A stretch of DNA of 33,324 bases. It comes from Devosia equisanguinis. GTDB lineage: Bacteria; Pseudomonadota; Alphaproteobacteria; Rhizobiales; Devosiaceae. The notes beneath the pieces are model-generated. The model did not search any database. It was not told the origin of the DNA and saw nothing but the letters and a program-made list of their open reading frames with translations. The stretch covers positions 1-33,324 of the forward strand of contig NZ_UZWD01000014.1 of the NCBI RefSeq assembly GCF_900631955.1, written 5' to 3'. Shown here piece after piece: positions 8,212 through 15,708 of the stretch; position 1 is the stretch's first letter, and each line of letters begins with the position of its first letter. Made by a program: the position numbers and the translations under genes.

Positions 8212-8710
8212 GGCCGAGTTCGGCATAGGCAGCGGCAAAGCGCTCGCCCACCTTGTTGGGCACTTTGAAGGCCTTGACCGCATCGAGGTTTTCCAGCCCT
8301 TCGCCGACCACGACCAGCGCCACCATGCCCATTGCATAGTGCGGCGTGCATTTGAGGCCATAGACGCCGGGCACGTCGAAGGTGACCGTATAATTTTCGC
8401 TGACCTTGCTTTTAAAGATCGCGGCGCCCTCCGGGATCATTTCCTTGATGGTCTCGACATTGTGGCCCTTGTCGGTGGGAATGAAGGTGATGCTGTCGCC
8501 AACCGCGATCTTGATGGCGGCCGGCTCAAACACCATGGCGCCTGCAGCGCCCTTGTTGAGCATATGCACCTCATGGGTCACGCCCTGCGCGAAGGCCTGG
8601 TCGACATGCACGAAAGGGGCGGCAGCCGCCAGGGCCAGCATGCCCAGCAGGACGGCGCGGCGCGCGGTGGTGGTCTGGCTCAGGACTGCAATATCGGGGA
8701 AACGGCGCAT
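8207..8710 (-). CDS. Pseudoazurin (type 1 blue copper protein)
   Basis: This 167-aa precursor is a periplasmic blue copper protein that donates electrons to copper nitrite reductase. Residues 1-41 form a signal peptide ending AFAQ. The type 1 copper ligands are visible as His83 (GHNVE), Cys121, His124 and Met129 (CTPHYAMGM); their spacing equals that of known pseudoazurins (40, 78, 81, 86). I choose the ATG at 8710 because GGAGA lies at proper distance; ATGs at 8716 and 8755 are less well placed. It is divergent from nirK with a 215-bp shared regulatory region holding a central FNR-type box, so coordinated expression is likely. Confidence 0.95.
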   Translation of the reverse strand: MRRFPDIAVLSQTTTARRAVLLGMLALAAAAPFVHVDQAFAQGVTHEVHMLNKGAAGAMVFEPAAIKIAVGDSITFIPTDKGHNVETIKEMIPEGAAIFKSKVSENYTVTFDVPGVYGLKCTPHYAMGMVALVVVGEGLENLDAVKAFKVPNKVGERFAAAYAELGL

Positions 8711-8785
8711 GTTCATTCTCCATGGAAAACCGGGTCGGGGACGGCCCGTCGCCACAGTCCTATCAATGCCGGGACAAGGCGGACT

Positions 8786-8799
8786 TTGACCCCGATCAA
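8786..8799. promoter_or_regulatory. FNR/NnrR-type box shared by pseudoazurin and nirK
   Basis: TTGACCCCGATCAA is a 14-bp Crp/Fnr-family half-site pair (TTGAC-N4-ATCAA). Its centre at 8792.5 would put a start site activated from -41.5 near 8834 for nirK and near 8751 for pseudoazurin. On the minus strand a TTGATA sequence (8766-8761) sits near the right place for a -10. NnrR, encoded at 11113, or another Fnr-type regulator is the expected binder. Confidence 0.75.
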
Positions 8800-8811
8800 A
8801 CAGCAGCAGAA

Positions 8812-8834
8812 AAGATGCACACCGAATGCATCAT
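8812..8834. promoter_or_regulatory. NsrR-type operator in the nirK promoter
   Basis: The 23-bp site has left half AAGATGCACAC, centre C, and right half GAATGCATCAT. It agrees with the published NsrR consensus (half-site AAGATGCATTT, inverted, one-base centre) at 17 of 22 positions with exact spacing. It lies just downstream of the FNR-type box and over the expected -10/+1 area of nirK, the right place for a repressor. An NsrR-type gene is present at 28865-29293. Confidence 0.65.
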
Positions 8835-8925
8835 TATTTGTTCCGGCTCAATGTGGCGCGCCCCAGAAGGCATAGCTTGCCTCTTGAACGGAGCGGAACC
8901 ACCCCGCGACACGATGGAGAGCAAA

Positions 8926-10056
8926 ATGGCTGACAAGAACACGGTCTCGCGGAGAGCTTTGCTGGCCGGCGTCGCCGCTATAGGTGCGGCCACGCAGTTG
9001 GCCGCAATATTGCCGGCCGCAGCACAAGAAACGGGCAATGCCATGGCGGCACCGGTCGACCTCAACACTCTGGAACGCATCAAGGTCGACCTTGTCGCTC
9101 CGCCTTTCGTCCATGCCCACGAACAGGTCGCCACCGGTGGACCGAAAATCGTCGAGTTCACCATGACGATCGAGGAAAAACGGCACGAGGTCGATGACGG
9201 CGTCGAAATCTGGGGCATGACCTTCAATGGCTCGATCCCCGGCCCGATGATGGTCGTGCATGAAGGCGACTATGTCGAGCTGACGCTGATCAACCCCGAC
9301 ACCAACCTGATGATGCACAATATAGACTTCCACGCCGCAACGGGCGCGCTGGGCGGCGCGGCGCTGACCCATGTCAATCCCGGCGAAAAGGCGGTACTGC
9401 GCTTCAAGGCCAGCAAGGCCGGTGTGTTCGTCTATCACTGTGCTCCCGAGGGCATGGTGCCCTGGCACGTCACCTCGGGGATGAATGGGGCCATAACCGT
9501 GCTGCCGCGCGATGGCCTCAAGGACCCCGCCGGCAATCGCCTGACCTATGACCGGGTCTACTATGTCGGGGAGCAGGACTTCTACGTGCCCAAGGATGCC
9601 GACGGCAACTACATGGCCTTCGAGAGCATCGGCGACGGCTATGCCGATACGCTCGAGGTGATGCGCAAGCTGGTCCCCAGCCATGTGGTGTTCAATGGCA
9701 AGGTCGGCGCACTGACGGGCGACAATGCGCTCAAGGCCAAGGTTGGCGAAAAAGTGCTGATCCTGCATTCGCAGGCCAACCGCGATACGCGGCCGCATCT
9801 GATCGGCGGGCATGGCGATTTCGTCTGGCCCACGGGCAAGTTCCACACCCCGCCCGATGTCGACCAGGAAACCTGGTTCATCCCCGGCGGTGCAGCGGGC
9901 GCAGCCCTCTATACGTTCCTGCAGCCCGGCGTCTACGCCTATGTGAACCACAACCTGATCGAGGCCTTCGAACTCGGCGCTGCCGGCCACTTCGTGGTGG
10001 AAGGCGACTGGAACGACGACCTGATGACCAGCGTGCTGCCCCCCACGGCGATCTAG
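8926..10056 (+). CDS. nirK: Copper-containing nitrite reductase NirK (NO-forming)
   Basis: This 376-aa precursor reduces nitrite to nitric oxide in the periplasm as a homotrimer. A twin-arginine signal ([13 protein letters not shown]) covers residues 1-33. Every active-site residue is present at a constant offset of 36 from Alcaligenes faecalis numbering: type 1 Cu ligands His131, Cys172, His181 and Met186; type 2 Cu ligands His136, His171 and His342; and catalytic Asp134 and His291. The sequence [15 protein letters not shown] marks class I NirK. GGAGA before the ATG at 8926 supports that start, although ATG 8914 in frame is possible. nirV follows after 71 bases, and pseudoazurin is divergent. 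Regulation is probably by the FNR-type box and the NsrR-type operator upstream. Confidence 0.98.
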   Translation: MADKNTVSRRALLAGVAAIGAATQLAAILPAAAQETGNAMAAPVDLNTLERIKVDLVAPPFVHAHEQVATGGPKIVEFTMTIEEKRHEVDDGVEIWGMTFNGSIPGPMMVVHEGDYVELTLINPDTNLMMHNIDFHAATGALGGAALTHVNPGEKAVLRFKASKAGVFVYHCAPEGMVPWHVTSGMNGAITVLPRDGLKDPAGNRLTYDRVYYVGEQDFYVPKDADGNYMAFESIGDGYADTLEVMRKLVPSHVVFNGKVGALTGDNALKAKVGEKVLILHSQANRDTRPHLIGGHGDFVWPTGKFHTPPDVDQETWFIPGGAAGAALYTFLQPGVYAYVNHNLIEAFELGAAGHFVVEGDWNDDLMTSVLPPTAI

Positions 10057-10084
10057 GGACGCCTCTTCTGCCCCAAGCAAGCGA

Positions 10085-10106
10085 CCGGCGCGACCCCTTG
10101 CGCCGG
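10085..10106 (+). other. Hairpin between nirK and nirV
   Basis: CCGGCGC at 10085-10091 pairs with GCGCCGG at 10100-10106 across an 8-base loop. There is no T-run, and the nirV ribosome site follows at 10117, so it more likely tunes mRNA stability or partial termination after nirK than acts as a full terminator. Confidence 0.45.
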
Positions 10107-10127
10107 CAACCCCTCCGAGAGGCTTTC

Positions 10128-11015
10128 ATGACTGCCACCACCACCCATGCCAAACATCCCCACCACCTGGCCCTCCCCGCCAGCCTGCTGGTTCTGGCGC
10201 TCGGGGCCATGGCGGTGCAGGTCGCCCCGTTGCCCCTCGTGTTCCAGACCGCTGACGTTCTGGCGCCCCCGACCGTCACCCTGCCGGCAGGAAACCTCAA
10301 CTACCGCGCCCCCGGCGTCTATATGCGCAATGGCGCCCAGGTGGATGCGCCGCTCATCGACGCCGTGTTCGACGCGCCGGTGGTGATCATGCAGAACCAG
10401 GTCAGCGCCGCCGATTACGGATTGTGCGTCGCCGACGGCGCCTGCCAGCGGGCCGAGCCGGTCAATATCGGCAGAGGCAATGTGCCGGTGACCGGGGTAA
10501 ACTATAATGATGCGGTGGCCTATGCCGGCTGGCTCTCGGCCCGGACCGGGCAGAGCTGGACCCTGCCCACCGACGCCGAATGGGCCTATGCCGCCGGCGA
10601 GCGCTTTACCGATGACGCGCTGGGACTGGATGACGGCGCCAACCCGGCCCTGCGCTGGATTGCCGACTACAACAAGGAAGCCGCACGCAACCGCGCCGCC
10701 GATCCGCTTCCCCGGGCTTTGGGCAGTTTTGGTGCCAATAGCCATGGCGTCATCGATATGGCTGGCAATGTCTGGGAATGGACCGACAGCTGCTATAGCA
10801 AGACCCATATCGATGCGGCCGGCACCGTGCTCGGCAGCGCCGAGGCCTGCACCATCCGCATGCTCAACGGCCAGCACCGCGCGCCGATGAGCACCTTTGT
10901 GCGCGACGCCAAGAGCGGTGGCTGCTCGGTCGGCACCCCGCCCGACAATCTGGGCTTCCGCCTGGTGCGTCGGCCGGCCTGGTACGAGCCCTGGCTCGCC
11001 CGCCTGGGCATCTGA
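10128..11015 (+). CDS. nirV: NirV, SUMF1/formylglycine-generating-enzyme-family protein
   Basis: This 295-aa protein has one N-terminal membrane segment or uncleaved signal (about residues 15-37) and a SUMF1/FGE-sulfatase domain. Typical family motifs are VSAADYGLCVADGAC, PVTGVNYNDAVAYAGWLS, WTLPTDAEWAYAA, GVIDMAGNVWEWTDSC and NLGFRLVRRP. NirV genes regularly follow nirK in alphaproteobacteria; their biochemical role is still unknown, and a part in NirK maturation or in the periplasm is only suggested by linkage. GAGAGG five bases before the ATG sets the start. An intercistronic hairpin separates it from nirK. Confidence 0.92.
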   Translation: MTATTTHAKHPHHLALPASLLVLALGAMAVQVAPLPLVFQTADVLAPPTVTLPAGNLNYRAPGVYMRNGAQVDAPLIDAVFDAPVVIMQNQVSAADYGLCVADGACQRAEPVNIGRGNVPVTGVNYNDAVAYAGWLSARTGQSWTLPTDAEWAYAAGERFTDDALGLDDGANPALRWIADYNKEAARNRAADPLPRALGSFGANSHGVIDMAGNVWEWTDSCYSKTHIDAAGTVLGSAEACTIRMLNGQHRAPMSTFVRDAKSGGCSVGTPPDNLGFRLVRRPAWYEPWLARLGI

Positions 11016-11068
11016 GCCATTGACCGGTACCAGGGGGTGCGACCCGCGTGCAGGTATCGCCATTCCCA

Positions 11069-11097
11069 CTTTTGATGTATTTCAAGTGCATCAAAAG
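11069..11097. promoter_or_regulatory. Extended palindrome with two overlapping Fnr-type boxes upstream of nnrR
   Basis: CTTTTGATG at 11069-11077 and CATCAAAAG at 11089-11097 are perfect inverted repeats around an 11-base centre. Inside are two overlapping 14-bp sites that share TTCAA: TTGATGTATTTCAA (11072-11085) and TTCAAGTGCATCAA (11080-11093 region). It ends only about 15 bases before the likely nnrR start codon, so it fits autorepression or an RNA hairpin better than activation. Confidence 0.6.
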
Positions 11098-11112
11098 CCG
11101 GAGACCCGCGAA

Positions 11113-11808
11113 TTGGCTGATATCGACCGGAGCCTGGTGCGGTCCCTGCCGCTCTTCGCCAATATGAGCGATGCCGATATCGACCGGCTTCTGGCACGGG
11201 CCAGCCTGCGGCGCCTGTTGATCGGCGAGGCCGTGTTCGAGCAGGGCCAGAAGGCTACTCAATTCTTCCTGTTGCTGCATGGCCGCCTGAAGGTGATGCA
11301 GGTCACCTCCGAAGGCCAGCAGATCATTGTGCGGGTCGTCCACCCCGGCGACCTCTTCGGTTTCGCCCAGGCGCTGCAGCGCGACGATTATCCCGGCACC
11401 CCGCTGGCGGCGGCCGAAAGCCTGGTGCTGTGCTGGCCCAACGAGGTTTGGGGCCATTTCGTCGAACAGAACCCGCATATGGCCGTCAACGCCATGCGCA
11501 CCATCGGCCAGCGCCTGCAGGAGGCCCATACCCGCATTCGCGAAATGGCCACCGAAGAAGTGGAACGCCGCGTCGCCCATGCGGTACTGCGCCTGATGGA
11601 CCAGGCCGGCAAGCGCGAGGAGGACGGCGTGCGCATCGATTTCCCCCTCACCCGCCAGGACGTAGCCGAAATGACCGGTACGACGCTGCATACCGTGTCG
11701 CGCATTTTTAGCGCCTGGGAAGGCCAGGGAATCGTGAGGGGTGGACGACAAAAACTGCTGGTGCGCGATCGCGCCCGGCTTGCCGCTCTGGCCGAGGGTG
11801 AAGGCTGA
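11113..11808 (+). CDS. nnrR: Crp/Fnr-family regulator NnrR (nitrogen-oxide response)
   Basis: This 231-aa regulator has an N-terminal cyclic-nucleotide-type beta-roll (FLLLHGRLKVMQVTSEGQQIIVRVVHPGDLFG) and a C-terminal Crp-type helix-turn-helix (LTRQDVAEMTGTTLHTVSRIFSAWE). There is no N-terminal cysteine cluster as in FNR. In the recognition helix, His replaces the Glu that FNR uses (HTVSR rather than ETISR), as is usual in NnrR. NnrR activates nir and nor genes in response to NO. No ATG fits: I choose TTG 11113 with GGAGA eight bases upstream; a GTG at 11086 lies inside the palindrome. It may also be read through from nirKV. Confidence 0.9.
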   Translation: MADIDRSLVRSLPLFANMSDADIDRLLARASLRRLLIGEAVFEQGQKATQFFLLLHGRLKVMQVTSEGQQIIVRVVHPGDLFGFAQALQRDDYPGTPLAAAESLVLCWPNEVWGHFVEQNPHMAVNAMRTIGQRLQEAHTRIREMATEEVERRVAHAVLRLMDQAGKREEDGVRIDFPLTRQDVAEMTGTTLHTVSRIFSAWEGQGIVRGGRQKLLVRDRARLAALAEGEG

Positions 11809-11825
11809 CCCCGCCGCCGGCAAGT

Positions 11826-11839
11826 TTGCGCCACGACAA
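11826..11839 (+). promoter_or_regulatory. NnrR-type box upstream of nnrS
   Basis: TTGCGCCACGACAA (TTG-N8-CAA, 14 bp) lies with its centre 68 bases before the nnrS start; activation from -41.5 would leave a leader of about 27 bases. Its reverse complement closely matches the box at 15644-15657, with AGTTTGCGCC and CGACAA shared. Confidence 0.6.
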
Positions 11840-11900
11840 GGACGCCGGCACCGAGGCCCGCTAGCGCTCGGATAGCGATGTCCCGAAGTTCGAGCCTTCC

Positions 11901-13103
11901 ATGACCCCCACACCCCGCAAACCCGTGCCGCGCGGCCTCGCCCAGAGCGGACCCATCCTGCTTGCCTATGGCTTCAGGCCGTTCTTCCTGGCCGCCGGCA
12001 TCTGGGCCATCCTGGCCATGGGTCTGTGGATCGCCGCCCTCGCCACAGGCTTTGACATTGGCGGGTCCTATGGCGGGCCGGCCTGGCATGCGCACGAAAT
12101 GCTGTTCGGCTATTCGAGCGCTGCCCTGGCCGGGTTCCTGCTCACCGCCATTCCGAACTGGACCGGGCGCCTGCCGGTCTCGGGTGGACCGCTGGCACTG
12201 TTATTCGCGGTGTGGCTGGCAGGGCGGCTGATGCTGATCGCCCCCGATCTGCTGGGGCTGCCGCTCTCCATCCTCATCGACAGCGCCTTCCTGGTGCTGC
12301 TGTTCGGCATTTGCTTGCGCGAGATCGTCGCCGGGAAAAAATGGCGCGATCTCAAGGTACTGGCCGCCGTGGCCGCCTTGGCGCTGGCCAATATCGGCTT
12401 TCACGCGCTGATCGTCTCCAACGATGACCCGACCTTGGCGAGCCGCCTCGCCGTTGCCGCCTATATCATGCTGATCGCCATTATCGGCGGCCGCATCGTG
12501 CCCAGCTTCACCCGCAACTGGCTGGCCAAGCGCCATGCCACCGCCTTGCCGACGCCCTATAACGGGCTCGACACCACCGCCCTGCTGGTCAGTCTCGGCG
12601 CCCTGGCCTGCTGGGTCATCGCGCCCGAATGGATCGGCACCGCCGTCGCGGCGGTGATTGCCGGGCTGATGCAGGCCTGGCGGCTGGGCCGCTGGCAAGG
12701 CTGGCAGACCGGCGCGGAGGCCCTGGTTCTGGTGCTGCACCTGGCCTATGGCTTCGTGCCGCTGGGCTTTTTCGCCATTGCCCTGGTGCCCTCCGGGCTT
12801 CTCGACGCGGCCTCGGCGCTGCATGTGTTCACCGTGGGCGGCATCGGACTCATGACCTTGGCGGTGATGAGCCGGGCGACGCGCGGCCATACCGGGCTGC
12901 CGCTGCTAGCCAGCAGCCGGACCGCTGTCAGCTATATCCTGCTGGGGCTGGCGGCGCTGTTGCGTCCCGCCGCCATGCTGTCGCCGGACCTGACCATGAT
13001 GGTGCTGGAACTGACGGCGCTGTGCTGGATGGCAGCCTTTGCGCTCTATGTCGTCGAATATGCACCGCCCATTCTCGGGCGTCGCAAGCCGCGGGCCGAA
13101 TAG
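11901..13103 (+). CDS. nnrS: NnrS family membrane protein
   Basis: This 400-aa protein has about twelve transmembrane helices and the NnrS family hallmarks: LAYGFRPFFLAAGIWA near residue 20, PAWHAHEMLFGYSSA near 60, GRIVPSFTRNWL, and the C-terminal LHVFTVGGIGLMTLAVMSRATRGHTG with its conserved His and Arg. NnrS is a heme- and copper-binding membrane protein that relieves NO stress, in part by limiting formation of iron-dinitrosyl complexes. It is next to nnrR, has its own NnrR-type box, and ends 17 bases from the convergent DUF59 gene. Confidence 0.95.
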   Translation: MTPTPRKPVPRGLAQSGPILLAYGFRPFFLAAGIWAILAMGLWIAALATGFDIGGSYGGPAWHAHEMLFGYSSAALAGFLLTAIPNWTGRLPVSGGPLALLFAVWLAGRLMLIAPDLLGLPLSILIDSAFLVLLFGICLREIVAGKKWRDLKVLAAVAALALANIGFHALIVSNDDPTLASRLAVAAYIMLIAIIGGRIVPSFTRNWLAKRHATALPTPYNGLDTTALLVSLGALACWVIAPEWIGTAVAAVIAGLMQAWRLGRWQGWQTGAEALVLVLHLAYGFVPLGFFAIALVPSGLLDAASALHVFTVGGIGLMTLAVMSRATRGHTGLPLLASSRTAVSYILLGLAALLRPAAMLSPDLTMMVLELTALCWMAAFALYVVEYAPPILGRRKPRAE

Positions 13104-13120
13104 GCACGCTTCCCGTGCTG

Positions 13121-13432
13121 TCAGAACTGGGCCGAAACCTCGGGCGACATCATCTCGGGTCCCCAGGGCGGATCGTAGCAAAGCTCTACCGTCACCGCGG
13201 TGACGCCCGGCACCGCGCCGGCCCGCTTGGTCACCGCATCCTGGAGCAAGCCGCTGGCGGGGCAGAAGCGCGTGGTGGTGGTCATGACAATGGCCGCCGC
13301 GCCCTCATCATCGACCCCGATAGCATAGACCATGCCGAGATCGACGATGTTGAAGCCAAGCTCGGGATCGATCACTGCATGCAGGGCCGCGCGGATATCG
13401 GCCTCGATCTGCAGGCGGGCGGGAAAGCTCAT
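13121..13432 (-). CDS. DUF59/MIP18 family metal-sulfur cluster assembly factor
   Basis: This 103-aa protein is a DUF59 (PaaD/SufT/MIP18) domain protein: the helix IRAALHAVIDPELGFNIVDLGMVY is followed by VMTTTTRFCPASGLLQDAV, whose Cys in the FCP motif is the conserved family cysteine, and then VTVELCYDPPWGPEMMS. Members help to mature Fe-S proteins. It is the last gene of a four-gene minus-strand operon (DUF2249, membrane protein, double DUF2249, DUF59), overlapping the upstream gene by ATGA. The context suggests Fe-S or metal-site repair in nitrogen-oxide respiration, an inference. Confidence 0.9.
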   Translation of the reverse strand: MSFPARLQIEADIRAALHAVIDPELGFNIVDLGMVYAIGVDDEGAAAIVMTTTTRFCPASGLLQDAVTKRAGAVPGVTAVTVELCYDPPWGPEMMSPEVSAQF

Positions 13433-13935
13433 GGCCGCCGCCCCGCCCGCACCATCAGCCGGTAATGCTCGCCCGCAGCGTCGAAATCGCCGGCCCAGGC
13501 ATGGCCGCGGGCACTGAGCTCGGGAAACAGCAGCAGCGGCTCGCGACCCAGCAGCGCGAACAGCACCTGGCCCTCGCTCATGGTTTCGAGCTGGGTCAGG
13601 ATGCGCACCATCGGCTCGGGCGGATCGAGATCGGAGAGTTCGAGATAGTGGACGGGGTCGTCCCAGCTGTCCGGATCCTCAGGCACCGAGGCGCCGGTGA
13701 GGACATTTTCGGCCTGGGGCGTGAACACCACCTGCCACTCGCCATGATCGAGCGGGGTCTCGTCATAGCCGAAACCCTTGGCCTGCATCACCGAAAACAG
13801 CGGCTCCGGCCGGAAGGTGGCGAAGAGCTTGAGCCTTTGCCCGGGTTCGAGACGATTGACTGCATCCATGATGGCGCCAAACGGTTCGCCGCCACCGCGC
13901 AAGAGGGGACGGACGTCCAGCTCGAGATCGTTCAT
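13429..13935 (-). CDS. Protein with two DUF2249 domains
   Basis: This 168-aa soluble protein contains two DUF2249 domains, residues about 4-72 (LELDVRPLLRGGGEPFGAI, LKLFATFRPEPLF, GEWQVVF) and about 93-162 (LELSDLDPPEPMVRIL, FALLGREPLLLFPEL). DUF2249 domains have a small alpha/beta fold resembling TusA/SirA-like sulfur carriers, but the cysteine of TusA is not present here. Such genes are common in denitrification clusters, with no assigned function. AAAGGAG six bases before the ATG supports the start; the start overlaps the stop of the membrane-protein gene, and the stop overlaps the DUF59 start. Confidence 0.88.
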   Translation of the reverse strand: MNDLELDVRPLLRGGGEPFGAIMDAVNRLEPGQRLKLFATFRPEPLFSVMQAKGFGYDETPLDHGEWQVVFTPQAENVLTGASVPEDPDSWDDPVHYLELSDLDPPEPMVRILTQLETMSEGQVLFALLGREPLLLFPELSARGHAWAGDFDAAGEHYRLMVRAGRRP

Positions 13936-15278
13936 AGAAAACTCCTTTGTCGGGGCAGCAGCAGACGGGGTCGGGGGTGATCGTGCCAGGGGGCGGGCAG
14001 ATCAGCGAGGCGCCGCGCCCGGTAAAATTGCAGGATGAGCCAGGAGACGGCGAGCAGCTGGCACAGCGCCGCCGCCCGGAACACCAGGGGCAGGCCGCAT
14101 TGCAGCGCCAGCGCCGCGCCGAGAACGGCGGCGAAATAGGCGAAGAAGGCGAGCCGGGCACGGGGCTCGGCCACCAGGTCCTGCACCCGCGGCGTCGGCT
14201 TGCGGCCCATCAACGGGGCAAAGCACTCGAGCCAGGTGAGGAAGGGAACGATCTTGTAGAGCATGGCCAGACCCAGACCGCCGAGCCAGCCGAGGGCCAG
14301 GAGATAGACGGCGGCCGCGATCCCGGCTTCATTGCCGGCCCAGCTGGCCCCCACCAGCCACAGCCCGCCAACCGGCAACGCCACAAAGGCCGCCATGGCG
14401 GCGGCCATGTGCAATTCGAGTTCGCGCCGGCGCCGGCTGCGATAGAGCGCGACGATATCGCCGGCATAGGCAGCAAGGGCGCCGAGCCCCGCCAGCCCCG
14501 CCACGCCCAGCGCCAGCGGCAAGTCGGCATTGACGGCCAGCAGCATGCCCAGGGCCAGGCCCAGGCCAGCCACCGCCATCAGCGCGCAACAGAAGACCAG
14601 GCGCGACAGCAGTCCCTTGCGCTCCGGCGCCACGAGGAACATCGACACCAGCCGATAGCTCACCCCCATGGCGGCAAGAGTCAGCCAGCCGCCCAGCCCG
14701 AAGCCGGCATGCAGCGGCACGCCATGGGTGATGATGGCAGCCGCGAAGTCGCCGCCGAACAGGCCGGCAATGGCGCTGGCCAGCGTTTCTCCGAGCAGCG
14801 CCGTGACCAGCACGCTCATCAGCGCGATCGCCACGAATCCGGCCGGCAACGGCAGGCTCTTGGCGTTCAGCAGCGTCGAAAACAGCATGACGGCGGCAAG
14901 GCTGAGACCGGTGAGCAGCAGCAGGCCGCCCAGCGGCAGCGTTTCAGGCGGCACCAGCGCCCAGCCATCCATGACAGCAAAGCCCATCAGCAGGAGAATG
15001 AGCCCGGAAACGATCAACCCCAGCACGATGGGCGCAAGGCCGGCGAAACGCAGCGCACCGCCCACCAGCACTGGCAGGAATTGCAGCAGCGCCCCGGTCA
15101 TCAGCAGCGTCAGCCAGCCCAGCACCACCAGATGCACCACGATCAGGGTCTGCGGCGCCAGCAGCGCCGCTTCGGGATAGCCGATACCGGCCGCCATCAG
15201 GCCCAGGGCGCAGACGAGAAAGCCCAGCGCCGCGCCGAAAAAGGCAAGGGTCCAGCGAGAGATGGCGGCCATCAGCAT
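13932..15278 (-). CDS. Polytopic membrane protein of the denitrification cluster (NnrS/heme-copper-like)
   Basis: This 448-aa protein has about twelve hydrophobic helices. Histidines are placed in helices in the manner of NnrS and heme-copper oxidase subunit I relatives: IVVHLVVLGWLTLLMTGALLQ near residue 45 and ITHGVPLHAGFGLGGWLTLAAMG near 200. It is not a complete oxidase subunit, since the CuB histidine pair of CcoN is missing. Function unknown; heme or copper binding is inferred. The start at 15278 (MLMAAISRW) begins directly with a membrane helix; the ATG at 15335 would overlap the upstream DUF2249 gene. It is the second gene of the operon and is overlapped by the double-DUF2249 gene. 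Confidence 0.8.
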   Translation of the reverse strand: MLMAAISRWTLAFFGAALGFLVCALGLMAAGIGYPEAALLAPQTLIVVHLVVLGWLTLLMTGALLQFLPVLVGGALRFAGLAPIVLGLIVSGLILLLMGFAVMDGWALVPPETLPLGGLLLLTGLSLAAVMLFSTLLNAKSLPLPAGFVAIALMSVLVTALLGETLASAIAGLFGGDFAAAIITHGVPLHAGFGLGGWLTLAAMGVSYRLVSMFLVAPERKGLLSRLVFCCALMAVAGLGLALGMLLAVNADLPLALGVAGLAGLGALAAYAGDIVALYRSRRRRELELHMAAAMAAFVALPVGGLWLVGASWAGNEAGIAAAVYLLALGWLGGLGLAMLYKIVPFLTWLECFAPLMGRKPTPRVQDLVAEPRARLAFFAYFAAVLGAALALQCGLPLVFRAAALCQLLAVSWLILQFYRARRLADLPAPWHDHPRPRLLLPRQRSFL

Positions 15279-15298
15279 GGTGGTGTCTCGGTTTGAGC

Positions 15299-15550
15299 TC
15301 AGGCGGCCTTTTCGCGGCCCAGCGCCACGCGCCAAACCTCGTGACCGGCCTCGAGATAGGTCCAGGAGAACTGGCCCGGATATTCGGCCTGCAACTGATA
15401 GTGCAGCGGACGCGGATCGTGGTCATTGACGATGACGAAGCTTTCGCCCACTGCCAGCGCATTGGCCTTGGCGAAAATCTGCGGGTGCCGCGCACGCGGG
15501 GGAATGGTGCGCACGTCGATGAGATCGGCTTCCGCATTGGCTTGAGACAT
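15299..15550 (-). CDS. Single-domain DUF2249 protein
   Basis: This 83-aa protein is one DUF2249 domain: LIDVRTIPPRARHPQIFAKA, then GESFVIVNDHDPRPLHYQLQAE and FSWTYLEAGHEVWRVALGR, with the conserved HDPRPL motif intact. AGGA eight bases before the ATG at 15550 sets the start. It is the first gene of the minus-strand operon and lies 20 bases before the membrane-protein gene. Relatives are often found near nor and nnr genes. The HDPRPL motif is degenerate in the double-DUF2249 protein downstream (TFRPEPL, LLGREPL), so the two proteins may not be equivalent. Confidence 0.88.
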   Translation of the reverse strand: MSQANAEADLIDVRTIPPRARHPQIFAKANALAVGESFVIVNDHDPRPLHYQLQAEYPGQFSWTYLEAGHEVWRVALGREKAA

Positions 15551-15643
15551 TGAATCCATCCTGGCCGCACCTGGCATCATGCGCCCGGCGGCGGCCGGAC
15601 GCCGGGACGATGGCGAGGTTAGCGCGCCGCGGCTGCCCGCACT

Positions 15644-15657
15644 TTGTCGCGGCGCAA
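15644..15657 (-). promoter_or_regulatory. NnrR-type box upstream of the DUF2249 operon
   Basis: TTGTCGCGGCGCAA (TTG-N8-CAA) is centred 100 bases before the start of the DUF2249 gene; activation from -41.5 would leave a leader of about 59 bases. On the minus strand it reads TTGCGCCGCGACAA, one base different from the nnrS box TTGCGCCACGACAA. The match at two separate operons is strong evidence for a shared regulator. Confidence 0.65.
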
Positions 15658-15685
15658 ACTGCGCAACGGCCACGCCCCCTAAAAA

Positions 15686-15708
15686 AACATGCACATCAGA
15701 AGCATCTT
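15686..15708. promoter_or_regulatory. Weak NsrR-like site upstream of ccoN
   Basis: Left half AACATGCACAT, centre C and right half AGAAGCATCTT agree with the NsrR consensus at 17 of 22 positions with the correct spacing, but symmetry is imperfect (7 of 11). It abuts the FNR/FixK box at 15708. It may be chance in an A-rich stretch. Confidence 0.3.

Noticed and set aside
8848..10080. 410-codon minus-strand frame opposite nirK
   Set aside because: Antisense shadow of nirK, whose active-site residues are all intact.
10098..10111. TTGCGCCGGCAA between nirK and nirV as an NnrR box
   Set aside because: The spacing is TTG-N6-CAA, not N8, and the bases are part of the intercistronic hairpin.
13947..15296. 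449-codon plus-strand frame opposite the membrane protein
   Set aside because: Composition is Gln/His/Arg-rich and repetitive, a mirror of the Leu/Ala-rich membrane protein on the other strand. No ribosome site or family features.
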